64,000 nucleotides of DNA, taken from contig NW_024753828.1 in the NCBI RefSeq assembly GCF_018991925.1, positions 2,528,014 to 2,592,013 of the forward strand, in the 5' to 3' direction. The stretch comes from Homarus americanus. Lineage: Eukaryota > Arthropoda > Malacostraca > Decapoda > Nephropidae. The notes under the pieces are model-generated. The model made no database searches, had not been told where the DNA came from, and worked only from the letters and a program-made list of their open reading frames with translations. How positions within the stretch are numbered: the first letter of the stretch is position 1; every line of letters starts with the position of its first letter. A program made the translations under genes and the position numbers. Below are positions 1 through 10,534 of the stretch, one piece after another.

Positions 1-556
1 CCCCCCTCATTATAACTACCCAAGAGGGTGGGGTGGCGAGTGAAGCGAGCCTAAACATCTGGGAGTTCCGGGGGGCGCTGTAAGCCCCCTGGGAAAATTT
101 TGAAATTTGAACACTTCTTTGGAGAATTTTGAAGCCATGTGCAGTCATATTGAGGAAATTAGAACACAGCGCCCTGATGGCATTCGTAATGGAAGTGATA
201 ATGAAAAAAATATTTTATTTGTTTTTTTTAATCTCAATTTCGTTAGTCCATGTGGTTTATTTTTAATCAATATGTGTTTGTGGAATTCTAAATATATTAT
301 TAGCAACACAAACAATAGCATTCATTAAAAATATACGGTTCATAGGAAAACCAGGTATTCATGAATTTCAAGGAGTAGCTAACCTAATTTCTATCACGCT
401 TCTTGCTGAACATAGTTTTACGTGATGGAATAGATAAACATGAATTTTAAAGAATGAAAATAAAAATAATCCAAATGAATAAACAAATAAATAAAATATT
501 GTAATATGTGGAAGCCCCTGGGCAGCTGCCCACTTTGCCCACTCCTGAATCCGGCC
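1..556. repeat. Truncated MITE-like dispersed repeat, cut by the window edge
   Basis: This resembles the better-preserved element at 49973-50300. Both carry a 'gcgaGTGAAGCGAGCCT'/'gagcGCAGTGAGCCTC' stretch, then 'TTTTGAAGCCATGTGC', and both end near CTG(A/G)ATCCG(G/C)CCTTG. The left end would lie before the window starts. AT-rich sequence with no coding potential separates the conserved blocks. The similarity was judged by eye only. Confidence 0.35.
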
Positions 557-2275
557 TTGAATTCAGCACTTGAAATCCTTGAAAAGTGAACTCAAAAGGT
601 ACTTCCCAGAATTCGAGGTAATGTCATCCATCCCATTGAACTGTAACAAAATATGCATTCTGTTTGATGATTGAAAACATTAAAATAAAGGAAGAGAACC
701 AAAACAGTTTATTTTATCATTATTTGTGAGGGGCTTGGGAAAGAACTGAAGGGGGGCCATGAGGATGTTGAGTGTTCCTCATAGGGGGGAATGGAGTGAA
801 AAACTTTGAGAAACACTGCCCTAGAGGGATACTTCATCTTTGTGCAGTCTCCATGTACTGTACCATTTGTCTTTTGTGTGGAAAAAATTTTGTTTTCCTT
901 TAGAATTAACAAAATTTACTTTAAATAAATGTAGATATAAGATAAAGAGTAATAATAGCAAACTGGATGCCAATTGTTTTTTGTACTGGCTGAATTATCC
1001 ATTTGAGTTGCTGAAAACCTCCACCATCTTGACAAAATGTCTAAATTTACTGACCAAATTGCCTTTGGGCAATTCAACCAGGGTAGAACCCCAAAATTAT
1101 TGAATTAGAGGGGTTTCAGTGTATGCAAATATTCAATTCCACAACATGCATTTAACAATCACTCAGGTACAGCAGCATACCACAAATTTGAAATACTATT
1201 GGACAAGAAACTGTTATTGTCATGAATTAGCATAACCAGTAACATAAAAGAATACTGTACTGTACTGCAAATAATCCCAAGCTAGCTACAACAACATACA
1301 TACAGTACATGCTTAATTAGTGTGCACTTATATAAATACATATACAATACAGTAAATCCTCTGAATAATGGATGTTCCCAATTTGTCCCTTAAAATTCAG
1401 TAAAAACAAACACAAAAGTGATGGCACTGTACTGACCGCAGTACAGTATGCGAGGGTTACGTTCCTGGGATCTCCACATAAGTGCAAATTCACGTGTATT
1501 CAGGTCCCCTGTATAATCCCCTTTTTATACTGTACTAAGGTAACCGACACGCAACTTCAGAGTTTGATACGCAACTCCTTAGTAAGTCCAATATCTTGAC
1601 GGAACTAGTGCGAGAGAGAGAAGGATGCCTTGGTAATGCTTTAGCCTACAGTACAGTACCATACAAACACTTTAAATATACAAACAATAACAAATATTAA
1701 ACCTATGGTATAACATGAACACACTAAAAGTAGTAAAAACACTCAAACCATCCTATGGGCTACATGAAACAGTTCAGCTGGGCAATCACAAAGCTGACTC
1801 ACAGACGTGTGTGGCTGCTGCAGCTCAGTACTGTGTGTATAATGTGACATCACATATGGGAAGGGAGGGTGCACCTGGGTGGGGAGTTGGCGGTGATGCA
1901 GTTATAGCTAACTGCCTCAATACATACATTCACTTCCCACACATACACCTATGCTCTTCATTTTTCTCATTTAAAATTTTTATATTATGTATATTCTATT
2001 TATTTCTAAGCCACATTTGATTATTGTAAAGATTTTATTTGATATTTTCTCAAATGAGCACATACAAGTGATAAACACACTGAGCTAGTAAGAGATGCTG
2101 GGAAGGTTGGCTCGTGCGAGAGAGAGGCCAAAGTGTAAGGGCGGTTCACGGGGTCAGATGCATATAAGCGGGATTGCATATTATGGAAATGAGTATTCTC
2201 TGACCCTACTGTATTAATGCACAGTATTTTTGTAAGATATTATTGTAAAAATAATGAGAAAAATTATTTCAAATA
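557..2275. other. AT-rich non-coding stretch with scattered transposon ends
   Basis: No convincing gene is present; open frames here are short and unlike any family I know. Around 1120-1137 the sequence 'GAGGGGTTTCAGTG' looks like one end of a mariner-type element. At 1448-1475 'TATGCGAGGGTTACGTTCC' looks like another transposon terminus. The motif TACTG repeats in phase three times at 1254-1268. Confidence 0.4.
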
Positions 2276-3259
2276 CAGTAGAACCTCGATAAATTGGACT
2301 AATTGGGGCAGACCCCAGTCTGAAAAATGTGAAAGTCAAAAAAAGGCGAATATATGGGGCGGGGGGAGTTGGAGATAACTCTGCTTATCTGAACTGTTTA
2401 AAGAAAATCAGTTGTTGTTATGTTATTACTGCACTTCAACAACTAAGGTCTTTAAGTGTCCCCAAGGTTATTAAAAAATCATCAACAGTAAAAAAAAAAT
2501 ATGAAACAGAACGCTCTGGGTTGATAATCAGACATATAAATCTGGTTGTCAACAACTGTTTTCACCGATATGATTGTTATTTACAGTTAAGTGTTATGTG
2601 TAAGTTATCAAAGAATTTGTCTCAAGAATAAAGAGATAACTGTATACTGTACAGCACTATAAAGATAAAAATAAGAACAAATAAGTGTAGGAGTATATTG
2701 TATGTGGAAGACAAATGTTTATCTGGGAGCAACGGGCAGAGGGGTGAGGGGTAGCATGGGTGGGTGGCTCTCTCCCACAGGATTCATTTAACACTTCTTT
2801 ATGCAATTCCACCACAATTCTCATATAATTTAGGATCATTTGGTGCCAGGTTGATAAAATATTATCCTAAAAGAATCAGCTTTCCTGAAAAAAGAATCCC
2901 ACACTGAACACCACAATGTCTGTCCTCAACACTCAGTAAATTAGTACAGTACAGTTGTGTATTATCTTCACTTAATAAATACTATTGCAGTGTATTTATC
3001 ACCATTTAATAAATACTATTGTAGTGTATTTATCATCACTTAAGTAATATTGTAAATTATTAATCACCAGCCTGCTTACATACTCAGTAGGCCTATAGCA
3101 AATCTGATTAGACCACTGTACAGTATTCAGTAAGTGTTGTTCATTTCATAAGATTTTTTATTTAATCTTTCCCCATTTCTTAAAAAAAAAATTATTTCTG
3201 GTGACCAGAGTATCTCAGAGTCCGAAAAAAGTGAATTCCAATTTATCGAGGTTTTACTA
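2276..3259. mobile_element. Tigger/pogo-like element, fam5 (984 bp)
   Basis: The left end reads CAGTAGAACCTCGATAAATT and the right end is its near-exact reverse complement (3238-3259, with the terminal G changed to A). TA flanks both sides at 2274-2275 and 3260-3261, as expected for Tc1/mariner-superfamily insertions. The interior holds a 100-codon plus-strand frame (2329-2631) that I do not recognise. No DDE motif is visible, so it is probably a non-autonomous derivative. Confidence 0.75.
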
Positions 3260-3676
3260 TACTGTACAGTAGTTTATATTTGATGTTGGAACACATCTTT
3301 CATATACGTACAGTAATTCATGCATTACAATACATGTAAGTCATGGAATAATCAACCTCATTGTTCGTGATGGTCATCAGGAATCTATCCCCCCAACAGA
3401 AAGTGAGGAAATACTAAACTCCTCAGTACAGTACAATACAGTATATAGTTAAAAAGGAAAGTAAAAAATAAAAAATCACCACCAACAGATAACACATGTT
3501 ATATTGTTTACAAGGCAACAGCGACCATGTTCATGTGATGGGGGTGGCAACTACACACATATCTGAATTATTTAATAAATTCATGAAGATGTATCACTCC
3601 AACAACTCCAGAACTGGCTCATTAACAATGTACATACACAGTCTTGTATAATTAACGTAAAATACTGTACAGTATA

Positions 3677-4333
3677 CAGTGGGGTATGCTATAACGAATC
3701 TAATTGGTTCTAGAACCTCGTTCGTTATAGCATTAGTTCGTTATAGGATTAATCCGTTCCAGGCCCACAAATACAACCACTTAACACTGAAAAATTTATG
3801 TGGAAATTGTAAAAAATACGGTACTTTATCTTACCATAGTGTTGTTAGTATGCAGGACAGGAGGCAGAGGAGGAGGGGGGAGGAGAGAATTATGGAGAAG
3901 AGGTGGAGGGAGAGGAGTCATCCTTCCTAGCCCTCTTTGGTGACTGTCTTACAGGCACTTTGTCTGTTTATTTATAATTTCTTTCTTAGTTTCAAGGGTT
4001 ATTAGCTTTCTCACTCGCTTTTGACGATTCATTGTTACAATTGTACACTTGTATAACAAAATAGTTATAAAAATAACACGAATTTCCACATCAAAAGACG
4101 AAATTTCAACAAGTTCAGTGGTGCACTAACTACACAATGAACCAACATGGCGCCTGACGCTTTTTATGTGAGCCGCGGTACAACAATATTCATGCGCCAG
4201 ACGAAATAGTCCTGTATTCATCCGCGTTCGTTGTAGGAGTTGCGTTCGTTATAGCATTCTCAATTTTATAGGTAAAACCGTTCGTTATAGGAATATTCGT
4301 AGTAGAATCCGTTCGTTGTAGCATACCCCACTG
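3677..4333 (-). mobile_element. Tigger/pogo-like element, fam2, copy 1 (657 bp)
   Basis: Terminal inverted repeats CAGTGGGGTATGCTATAACG and its reverse complement bound the element. TA precedes the left end and a mutated AA follows the right. On the minus strand, starting at 4033, a short frame opens MNRQKRVRKLITLETKKEI and stops after 27 residues. This is the pattern of a Tigger/CENP-B-type helix-turn-helix N-terminus left after internal deletion. A second copy in the opposite orientation lies at 29551-30201. The left end abuts a TACTGTACAGTA ladder. Confidence 0.8.
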
Positions 4334-4442
4334 AATACTGTACTGTACATAAAACTTATAGCTTAGACTGTGTAGCCACCAGTCAGTGTAGTAAATTTTA
4401 AATATAAAGGGAGCACTTAGCTTCCAGAAAAAGCAAAGACAT

Positions 4443-6598
4443 CAGGGTTGGAAAAAATCATGATTTAAAAAAAATAAATAAATAAAAAAAAATCGATTTA
4501 TTTGATTTTAATCGGATTTTTTTATTTAAATTGATTTTTTTTTTTACTAATTGCAATAAAATATTATTTTTAAACCATAAAAACAGTATTTTTCAACCAA
4601 AGCTTATTCAGGATAATAAACAGAAAATTGGCATTAAGATATTTATGCAGTAGATGTACCAATGGAATTTAACACAATAATATTCTTTTTGAAAAATAAA
4701 AGAAAACTGGAAACATATCTTACATTTGAGTGCACAAATCCAAACGTAATAATGAAATTCAACATAAATGCTCTTATAGGATTAAGGAAAAAATTCTCTC
4801 AACTCCTGCTGATGATGCAACAGCTGTAAATAATTGCTTAGGAACATCCATTACATTTTCTGTCATATCATTGGCAAAATACTACCACCAAGCAAGGGGT
4901 GAGAGAGATTTTACAACATCTTTACCAAAATAGACCTCTTTAAATGGTGCACTTCTTCCATGGAAGGACATTAATGTTGAAAGGAAATGTGGAAGAGACT
5001 CTCACACACACTGTTCTGCAATGTCTTGCTGCTCAGGAGTCAGATGTCTGCCCTGATACCTTGGATCTATCACATTAGCTAGAAAATGGGCAGGTGTCAA
5101 TGCTACTTTGATTCTTTTTCAAAATTATCCATATCCTTCTTATCTGTTAAATACTCCTTAATATCAGTTTTCAGTTTTACCCAGATTTCTACAGCATCAC
5201 TTAATAGGGTATGTTCTCTCTGGACACAGTCCAATGCCACAGCAATAGGCTTAAGTCTCTCTAAATAGTCTTCTGCAGTTATTTTTAATGCCTTATCATT
5301 AACTTTCCTTTCAATTTTCTTATCAATGTCTTCAATATTTTCTTTGCACACTTTGACAAGGGTCTCCCAGTTCTTTAAACAAGATTCAATAGAATCTGTC
5401 ACTGTGTTCCATCGTGTGTCTGATGGCATTACTAGCATTGTTCCTCCTGCTCTTCTATACAAAGATCCTGGGCTGTGATGATTTCTGAAGAACTTAATGA
5501 TCTCAGTAATGTGCTCCTTAATGTTCTTGATTTGCAGGTCTTGTGAAAGCAAATTTAACAGGTGTGCAGAGCAACCATATGTTATAATGGATTTATCTTG
5601 TCCGAATTCACTTCTCATTTTTGCCATATTAGCAGCATTATCTGTTACACAGCTTACTGTGCATCCAAATTTGTCTTCACACTTTTTTGTAGCACATTCA
5701 GCTAATTTCAACAGATATTCAGCTGTGTGTCTTGATTCTGTGTCTATAGAGTCAGCAAGATAAATACGGTTGTCCGCTGTTAAAGTTATACATACTATAG
5801 GCTCATTATGGATATTACTCCATCCATCCATGGCCATGTAACATGTTTTCCCACTAAGTTCTTCTGAATAATTCTTAATCACTGAATCGTAGGCTTGATC
5901 CAAAAGAGACCCTCCAATTTGATGTCTTATTAGGTGGAACATATCCTGGTCTTCGCATTTTATTCATCTTGATAAACTCTTCGTGCTCCAATGTTCGGAA
6001 GGGCGAATTTGTTGCATATATATAATTAGCAACGTGCTGATCCAGTGACTTTTTCAGACTTAGTAGTTTTTATCACAAAACCAGTTATGCTTCTTTGATC
6101 AGAAATAATACTTATGTTGTTTAAAAAGAACATACTATGTGATAAAATAGAATATCTGAATATGTGTAGCCTAGTGCCTACAGCCTGTTCACTCTAGCTT
6201 TGCAAAAATTTACAGCCCCTTGCTCCTTATTGACTGATATATAATGCTGGGAGAAGAGAATACTACAGTTCTTCTGAATTTCAATAGTATTTATTATCTT
6301 AGTTAACATTATATTTCATGTAAATATATACATTAATAATGAGACCTTATGATATGATCAAAGTTTCACAAAACTGGAGAGAACAGACTATAGTACAGTA
6401 CATAATTATGTAAATCCAAATAATGTTATTAGCCTACTGCATTGTATATACTTTTCAATCATGTAGAATAAAAAGAGAAAACAGTTACTGTATTAGTAAA
6501 AAAAAACATTTTGATTTAAATCATGATTTTTTTACTCTGATTTAAATCTATTTAAATCACGTGATTTAAATTATTTGATTTAAATCATAACAACCCTA
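4443..6598 (-). mobile_element. hAT-superfamily DNA transposon with 8-bp target duplication
   Basis: The element begins CAGGGTTGGAAAAAATCATG and ends ...TTTAAATCATAACAACCCTA, imperfect inverted repeats of the CAGGGTTG type common in hAT elements. The 8-bp direct repeat AAAGACAT flanks it exactly (4435-4442 and 6599-6606), which is the hAT target-site length. A decayed transposase lies inside on the minus strand. Both termini are rich in TGATTTAAATCA-type subterminal palindromes (about 4447-4540 and 6505-6590), which could be transposase-binding repeats. Confidence 0.93.
4690..6065 (-). pseudogene. Decayed hAT transposase
   Basis: The longest intact stretch, 5942 to 5103, translates to 279 residues with hAT landmarks in order: DGWSN (residues 39-43), VTDNAANM (99-106), CSAHLLNLLSQDL (124-136) and DTRWN (175-179). 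Upstream, in another frame at about 5930-6060, ATNSPFRTLEHEEFIKM continues the family's N-terminal part, so a frameshift lies near 5920. Downstream, past the 5103 break, degenerate frames show DPRYQGRHLTPEQ and then ASSAGVERIFS near 4790-4815, the start of the hAT C-terminal dimerisation region, with several stop codons. No BED zinc finger is visible upstream. The protein would cut and join DNA at the element ends, but this copy cannot encode a working one. Confidence 0.92.
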
Positions 6599-6649
6599 AA
6601 AGACATAGATGCACATCAGATCTCTTGCTTGTGTAACTAGAAACTGAGG

Positions 6650-6766
6650 TTGGTCCATCTTTACCCATTTTCTTAAGCCAAACATTCGAGGACTGAAGCA
6701 GACACGTTAGTCCATCTTTACCTGTTTTCATAAGTCAAACATTAGTGGACTGAAGCAAACACTTCC
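6650..6766. repeat. Two-unit tandem duplication (about 60 bp each)
   Basis: GTCCATCTTTACCCATTTTC...GGACTGAAGCAGACAC is followed directly by a second, slightly diverged copy ending GGACTGAAGCAAACAC. No function is evident. It lies between the hAT element and the fam4 cluster. Confidence 0.7.
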
Positions 6767-6860
6767 TCCCATTCTGGCAGACTCTCAAGATTTTCTCTTT
6801 TCAGGGTACAGTACAGTACCTTCATACAAAATGTCCTCTTTGTTATGAAGATTAACAATA

Positions 6861-7778
6861 CAGCTCCTCCCCGACTTATGACAGGTTTAGGGACCCAAAT
6901 CCAGGTCTTAAGTCGAAAATGCTTAAATAATACAGCTGCTCCCCGACTTATGACGGGGTTAGGGACCGACATCCAGGTCGTAAGTCGAAATGGTCGTAAG
7001 TCGGAAATGCTTAAATAATACATACAAAATCGAAAATGGGGGTTTCTTTTTCTTCACAGCACCACAAAACTCTCACTTTTAAGCTTGCCAGCCATTTTAA
7101 AGTGAATTACAGATGAAAGTTTTGTCTGTGTACTGACTTTGGGACTCGAAAATACGTAATTTGACAAAAATTTTGGTATGACTGAGGCAGGTCGTAAGTG
7201 CGGGTGGACGTACAGGTAGTTCTGCTATAACGCGATAATTGTGTTCTTGTAAAATATCGTGTTATAGGAAATCGCGTAGTAGAAATAACAGGGCTTATGG
7301 AGAAAATAGGGTTAGGTGCAGATTACTCGAAATCGAAAAAATTTAGTAGTTAGCCTAACACAAAGGATAGCACAGTCTAAATAAATGTTACATTCATATC
7401 TAATAATGAAATCATACAGTAAATGTAACACTTTATCTTGAAAAAATATGAATGTAACTTGATGGGGGAGAAGGGTGATTTTGAGGTTAATAACATCGAG
7501 CTTCTCTTCAAGTGTTATATCCTTTCTTTTACGATCATCACCAGGAATTCTATCACCAGAACGCTTCTTGGAGATATTCTTCTTTACCATATTCACAATT
7601 AATACCACAAAATTGAAGAAATAGTAAGCAAAAATCGCGTTATAGCAAACAAGCGTTCGCGTTATACAAATATCGTTCCTAATTCATAAATCGCTTTAGA
7701 GCAAATTCGCGTTATCAAAACACGCGTTATAGCAGAACTCACTGTAAGTCAAGTAGGTCGTAAGTCGGGGATGAGCTG
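6861..7778 (-). mobile_element. Tigger/pogo-like element, fam4, with duplicated left end and a nested insertion
   Basis: The left end CAGCTCCTCCCCGACTTATG at 6861 is repeated at 6933, each preceded by TA. About 72 bp of terminus is therefore duplicated in tandem, or a second element inserted there. The right end GTCGTAAGTCGGGG...GAGCTG ends at 7778 and is followed by TA. Between them a fam3 element (7213-7744) is inserted. The minus-strand interior shows the start of a basic peptide, MAGKLKSES, shared with other fam4 copies. Confidence 0.75.
7213..7744 (-). mobile_element. Tigger/pogo-like element, fam3, copy 1, nested in fam4 (532 bp)
   Basis: The ends are CAGGTAGTTCTGCTATAACG and CGCGTTATAGCAGAACTCACTG, flanked by TA at 7211-7212 and 7745-7746. 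Removing it with one TA restores GGTGGACGTAAGTCAAGTAGG, which matches the fam4 copy at about 7963-7980. The minus-strand frame from 7591 starts MVKKNISKKRSGDRI and runs through KRKDITLEEKLDVIN, typical of the N-terminal DNA-binding segment of Tigger/CENP-B-like transposases. It then loses the family and stops. A sister copy in the opposite orientation is at 31475-32011. Confidence 0.87.
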
Positions 7779-7780
7779 TA

Positions 7781-8003
7781 CATAGAAAATCTAAAATGGG
7801 TGTCTCTTTTTCTTCTCGGCACCACAAAACTCTCACTTTTAAGCTTGCCACCCATTTTAAAGTGAATTACAAACAAAAATTTTGTCTGTGTACTAACGTT
7901 GGGACTCGAAAATACGTAAGCTGACAAAATTTTGGTGCGACTGAGGCAAGTCGGAAGTGCGGGTGGTTGTAAGTCGAGTAGGTCGTAAGTCGGGGAGGAG
8001 CTG
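7781..8003 (-). mobile_element. fam4 element, partial copy lacking its left end
   Basis: It starts directly after the TA at the end of the previous fam4 copy and aligns to the fam4 interior (CATAGAAAATCTAAAATGGG onward). It ends GTCGTAAGTCGGGGAGGAGCTG, then TA. The two copies form a tandem arrangement. The minus strand again shows MGGKLKSESFVVPRRKRDTH, which I read as a transposase N-terminal remnant, tentatively. Confidence 0.65.
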
Positions 8004-8034
8004 TATTCTAATCTTTTAATCTACAAGTACTGTA

Positions 8035-8345
8035 CAGGCAGTCCCCGACTTATGACGGGATGAGGGACCCAAATCCAGATAGTAAGTCGAATTGGTTGTA
8101 CTTGTAAGTCGAAAATGGGAAAATAATACATAGAAAATCTAAAATGGGTGTCTCTTTTTCTTCTCAGCATCACAAAACTCTCACTTTTAAACTTGCCAGC
8201 CATTTTAAAGGGAATTACAAATGAAAATTTTATCAGTACACAGCACAATCACTAACGCCGGGACTCGAAAATACGTAATTTGAAAAAATTTTGGTACAAC
8301 AGCAGCGGTCGTATGTTCGGGTGGTCGTAAGTCGAGAAGTACCTG
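8035..8345 (-). mobile_element. fam4-related MITE (311 bp)
   Basis: The ends CAGGCAGTCCCCGACTTATG and GTCGTAAGTCGAGAAGTACCTG are inverted repeats, with TA at 8033-8034 and 8346-8347. The interior is the same as the neighbouring fam4 copies, including the MAGKFKSESFVMLRRKRDTH frame on the minus strand. No transposase catalytic region is present. Confidence 0.8.
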
Positions 8346-8865
8346 TACTTGATTTTATAATCCATTCACAAGATTTGTTACCTGGGAAATTGGTTTACAA
8401 CTCATAAACTTGCTCATTATATAGTATCACCTTGAATCAGAACTATATTAAGAGTTTTTTTTTAAATACTGTACTGTGTCTAAAAATTATTCAAATACCT
8501 ACAGTATATCATACTTTTTCTGCTACATACTGGACAGTACCTCATGCTCTCATTTTGGAAATTTCTGAAAAATTCATCACCCAGTTTTTGAGGTATACAG
8601 CTCTTCACTGTACTACTACCTGTAGTACAGGTACAGTACAGGGAACCCCTCAAATTTGCGGGGGTTAGGTTCTCAAAATGACTGTGAATAACATTTGCGG
8701 AACCGGGGGGGTGGGGGGGTTCATTTTTACTTGTGGACAAAGAAATGATGTATATTCCCTTTATGTGTTTATCCTTAGGACAATTATTTCTTTTACCTGT
8801 AGTATTGTATATGTACCTGTATGTGTGTGTGTGTGATAAACACACACATACACACAAAACAAATA

Positions 8866-9719
8866 CAAATGTCCCTCGGTTAACAAACGGTTTGATTAAC
8901 GAAATTTCGGTTTACAAATTAGCTCCCATAAGGATTTTCAGTTCAATTAACGAAATCCTTACGACAAACACCTATTTTTGTGTGCATCAGCTGATCGGCT
9001 AGTCCGCCAATACAGTAATTGGTTCTATGTTTACATTCATTTCCAGTGAAGTAAATATCAAGAAAGTTGGTGTCTTGAATATTTCTGCATTTTTTATATA
9101 AAAATTATTGGTCATTCTGAAATTTAGTTAACATATTGATAATATAGACAGTACAGGGAGCAGTTTTTGTGTGCCCATCAGCTGATTGAATCATCCAACA
9201 AAACTTCTCAGTTTAACTTTGTTTACAGTGGAGTGACCATTGATTTTGCTGGTCTCTTGAACATTTTTTGCATTTTTACATTAAAATTATTAGTCATTCT
9301 GAAATTTAGTTCACATATTGATAATATACAGTGCAGAAATTATTAAGAAACATGAAGAAGGCATTAGAAACAATGCCCTCTGTAAAGAATATGGCATGTC
9401 ATCATCGACTGCCTCTACAATCAGCTGTTTGATATGTAAACAAAGCTGCAGGGAATACGACATACACACCTCAAAGTAAGTTAAAATACAGAATTCTTTT
9501 GTTTTTTACTTATTATTATACAGAATACTGTACAGTACAGTACTGTATTTAGTTTATATTTAATGTTTTGTTAATTCTATTACTGGTACAGTATACAGTA
9601 CTTTGTATATACTTTTTCTGTGAGTTGGAACCAATTACCCAATATCCCATTGAAATAATAGATTCGGTTAACGAACGACTCTGTGGAACCAATTGCGTTC
9701 GTTAACCGAGGGACCACTG
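8866..9719 (+). mobile_element. Tigger/pogo-like element, fam1, copy 1 (854 bp)
   Basis: The right end CGTTAACCGAGGGACCACTG is followed by TA. The left end is a mutated CAAATGTCCCTCGGTTAAC after TA. At about 9329-9420 the plus strand reads AEIIKKHEEGIRNNALCKEY in one frame, continuing GMSSSTAST. This is the helix-turn-helix N-terminal segment of a Tigger transposase, after which homology ends. The element is an internally deleted derivative of the family whose fuller transposase is at 36323-37765. It also serves as the uninterrupted reference for the nested copy at 10988-13644. Confidence 0.87.
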
Positions 9720-9722
9720 TAA

Positions 9723-9908
9723 ATAATAATTGGAAAATACTCTCACAAATAATCAGAAACAAATTTATTAAAAATGTGACAGTCTACCCTCAAGTCCGTG
9801 CTCTATTAATAAAGTATTGTAATAGAGCACGGACTTGAGGGTAGACTCAAATTTTTAATCAATTTGTTTCTGATTATTTGTGAGAGAATTTTCCAATTAC
9901 TGTATTAT
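9723..9908. repeat. Imperfect palindrome, about 86-bp arms
   Basis: The left arm 9723-9808 and right arm 9820-9908 are reverse complements with a few mismatches, around an 11-bp spacer. The innermost block, TCTACCCTCAAGTCCGTGCT and its reverse complement, matches perfectly. It forms the middle of the fam6 element, so it is probably part of that element's fold-back structure. Confidence 0.85.
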
Positions 9909-10329
9909 TTATTTGTATGTGTTTTGTGTGTGTGTCTACACACACACACATATTTACAATACAGTTAAAGGAAATTACTGTCTCTAGAAATTCCTGGCTT
10001 CCTGTCCCAGCCGCAAAAATGCCGGCAACTATAAAACTACCCGCAGACATTTTTGGGTACATCCAGGGTGTCATCCGTTAATAACCGAGAACCGCGAAGT
10101 AAAATTCTGCAAACTTGGGGATCCCCCTGGACTACTGTATTATACTACTGTACCATTGAAATTATCTTTATACAGTAATTAATACTTTATTTCAGAGAAC
10201 TAAAAGCTGTTATTACACTTTTTATGAAAACATAAATGTAAAAAAAACTTAGCTATGAACAGTATCTTCATGTACAGTAAATATTTAAGACATTTTCTAG
10301 GAAATTTACATTTAACACATATAACTAAC

Positions 10330-10534
10330 CTGAGATTCTAGAGGCCTAATAATGGCATCATCTGCATTAAATGGGACACCAAACATTGTATATTCATTGT
10401 GTATAGGCAGTGGTGGCTTGGGAGCTCTTCCTCTTCGTATGTTTTCATCAGTATAGAGATTAATATATTGTGTAGGAGGCAGTGGCCACGTAGATGTTGA
10501 GGTGGTTTCAGCTGGTAATGCCATATTTAATGTT
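10330..10534 (-). CDS. MED7: MED7 exon: start codon and N-terminal 65 codons of Mediator subunit 7
   Basis: MED7 is a middle-module subunit of the Mediator complex that bridges transcription factors to RNA polymerase II in the nucleus. Translation from ATG at 10524 gives 65 residues ending at a splice donor (CTCAG|gttagt). The family signature is unmistakable: [18 protein letters not shown] at residues 15-32, then APKPPLP, and [11 protein letters not shown] just before the donor. Known MED7 proteins have the same order near their N-terminus. The exon begins at a good acceptor (ctgtttcag, AG at 10535-10536), leaving 10 bases of 5' UTR. A non-coding first exon must therefore lie further right, at a higher coordinate. 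The donor falls at a codon boundary. The remaining two-thirds of the protein was not found to the left in this window, so the following intron is probably more than 10 kb long. Confidence 0.93.

Larger units (their letters stand above)
8639..10129. mobile_element. fam6 fold-back MITE carrying a nested fam1 element
   Basis: The left terminus CAGGGAACCCCTCAAATTTG is preceded by TA inside a TACAG ladder. The right terminus (about 10098-10129) reads CTGCAAACTTGGGGATCCCCCTG, its imperfect inverse. Near each end lie GT/AC microsatellites that are themselves palindromic (8823-8857 and 9927-9951). The fam1 element at 8866-9719 interrupts it, leaving about 635 bp of host element. The right TA duplication is not clear. 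Confidence 0.7.
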
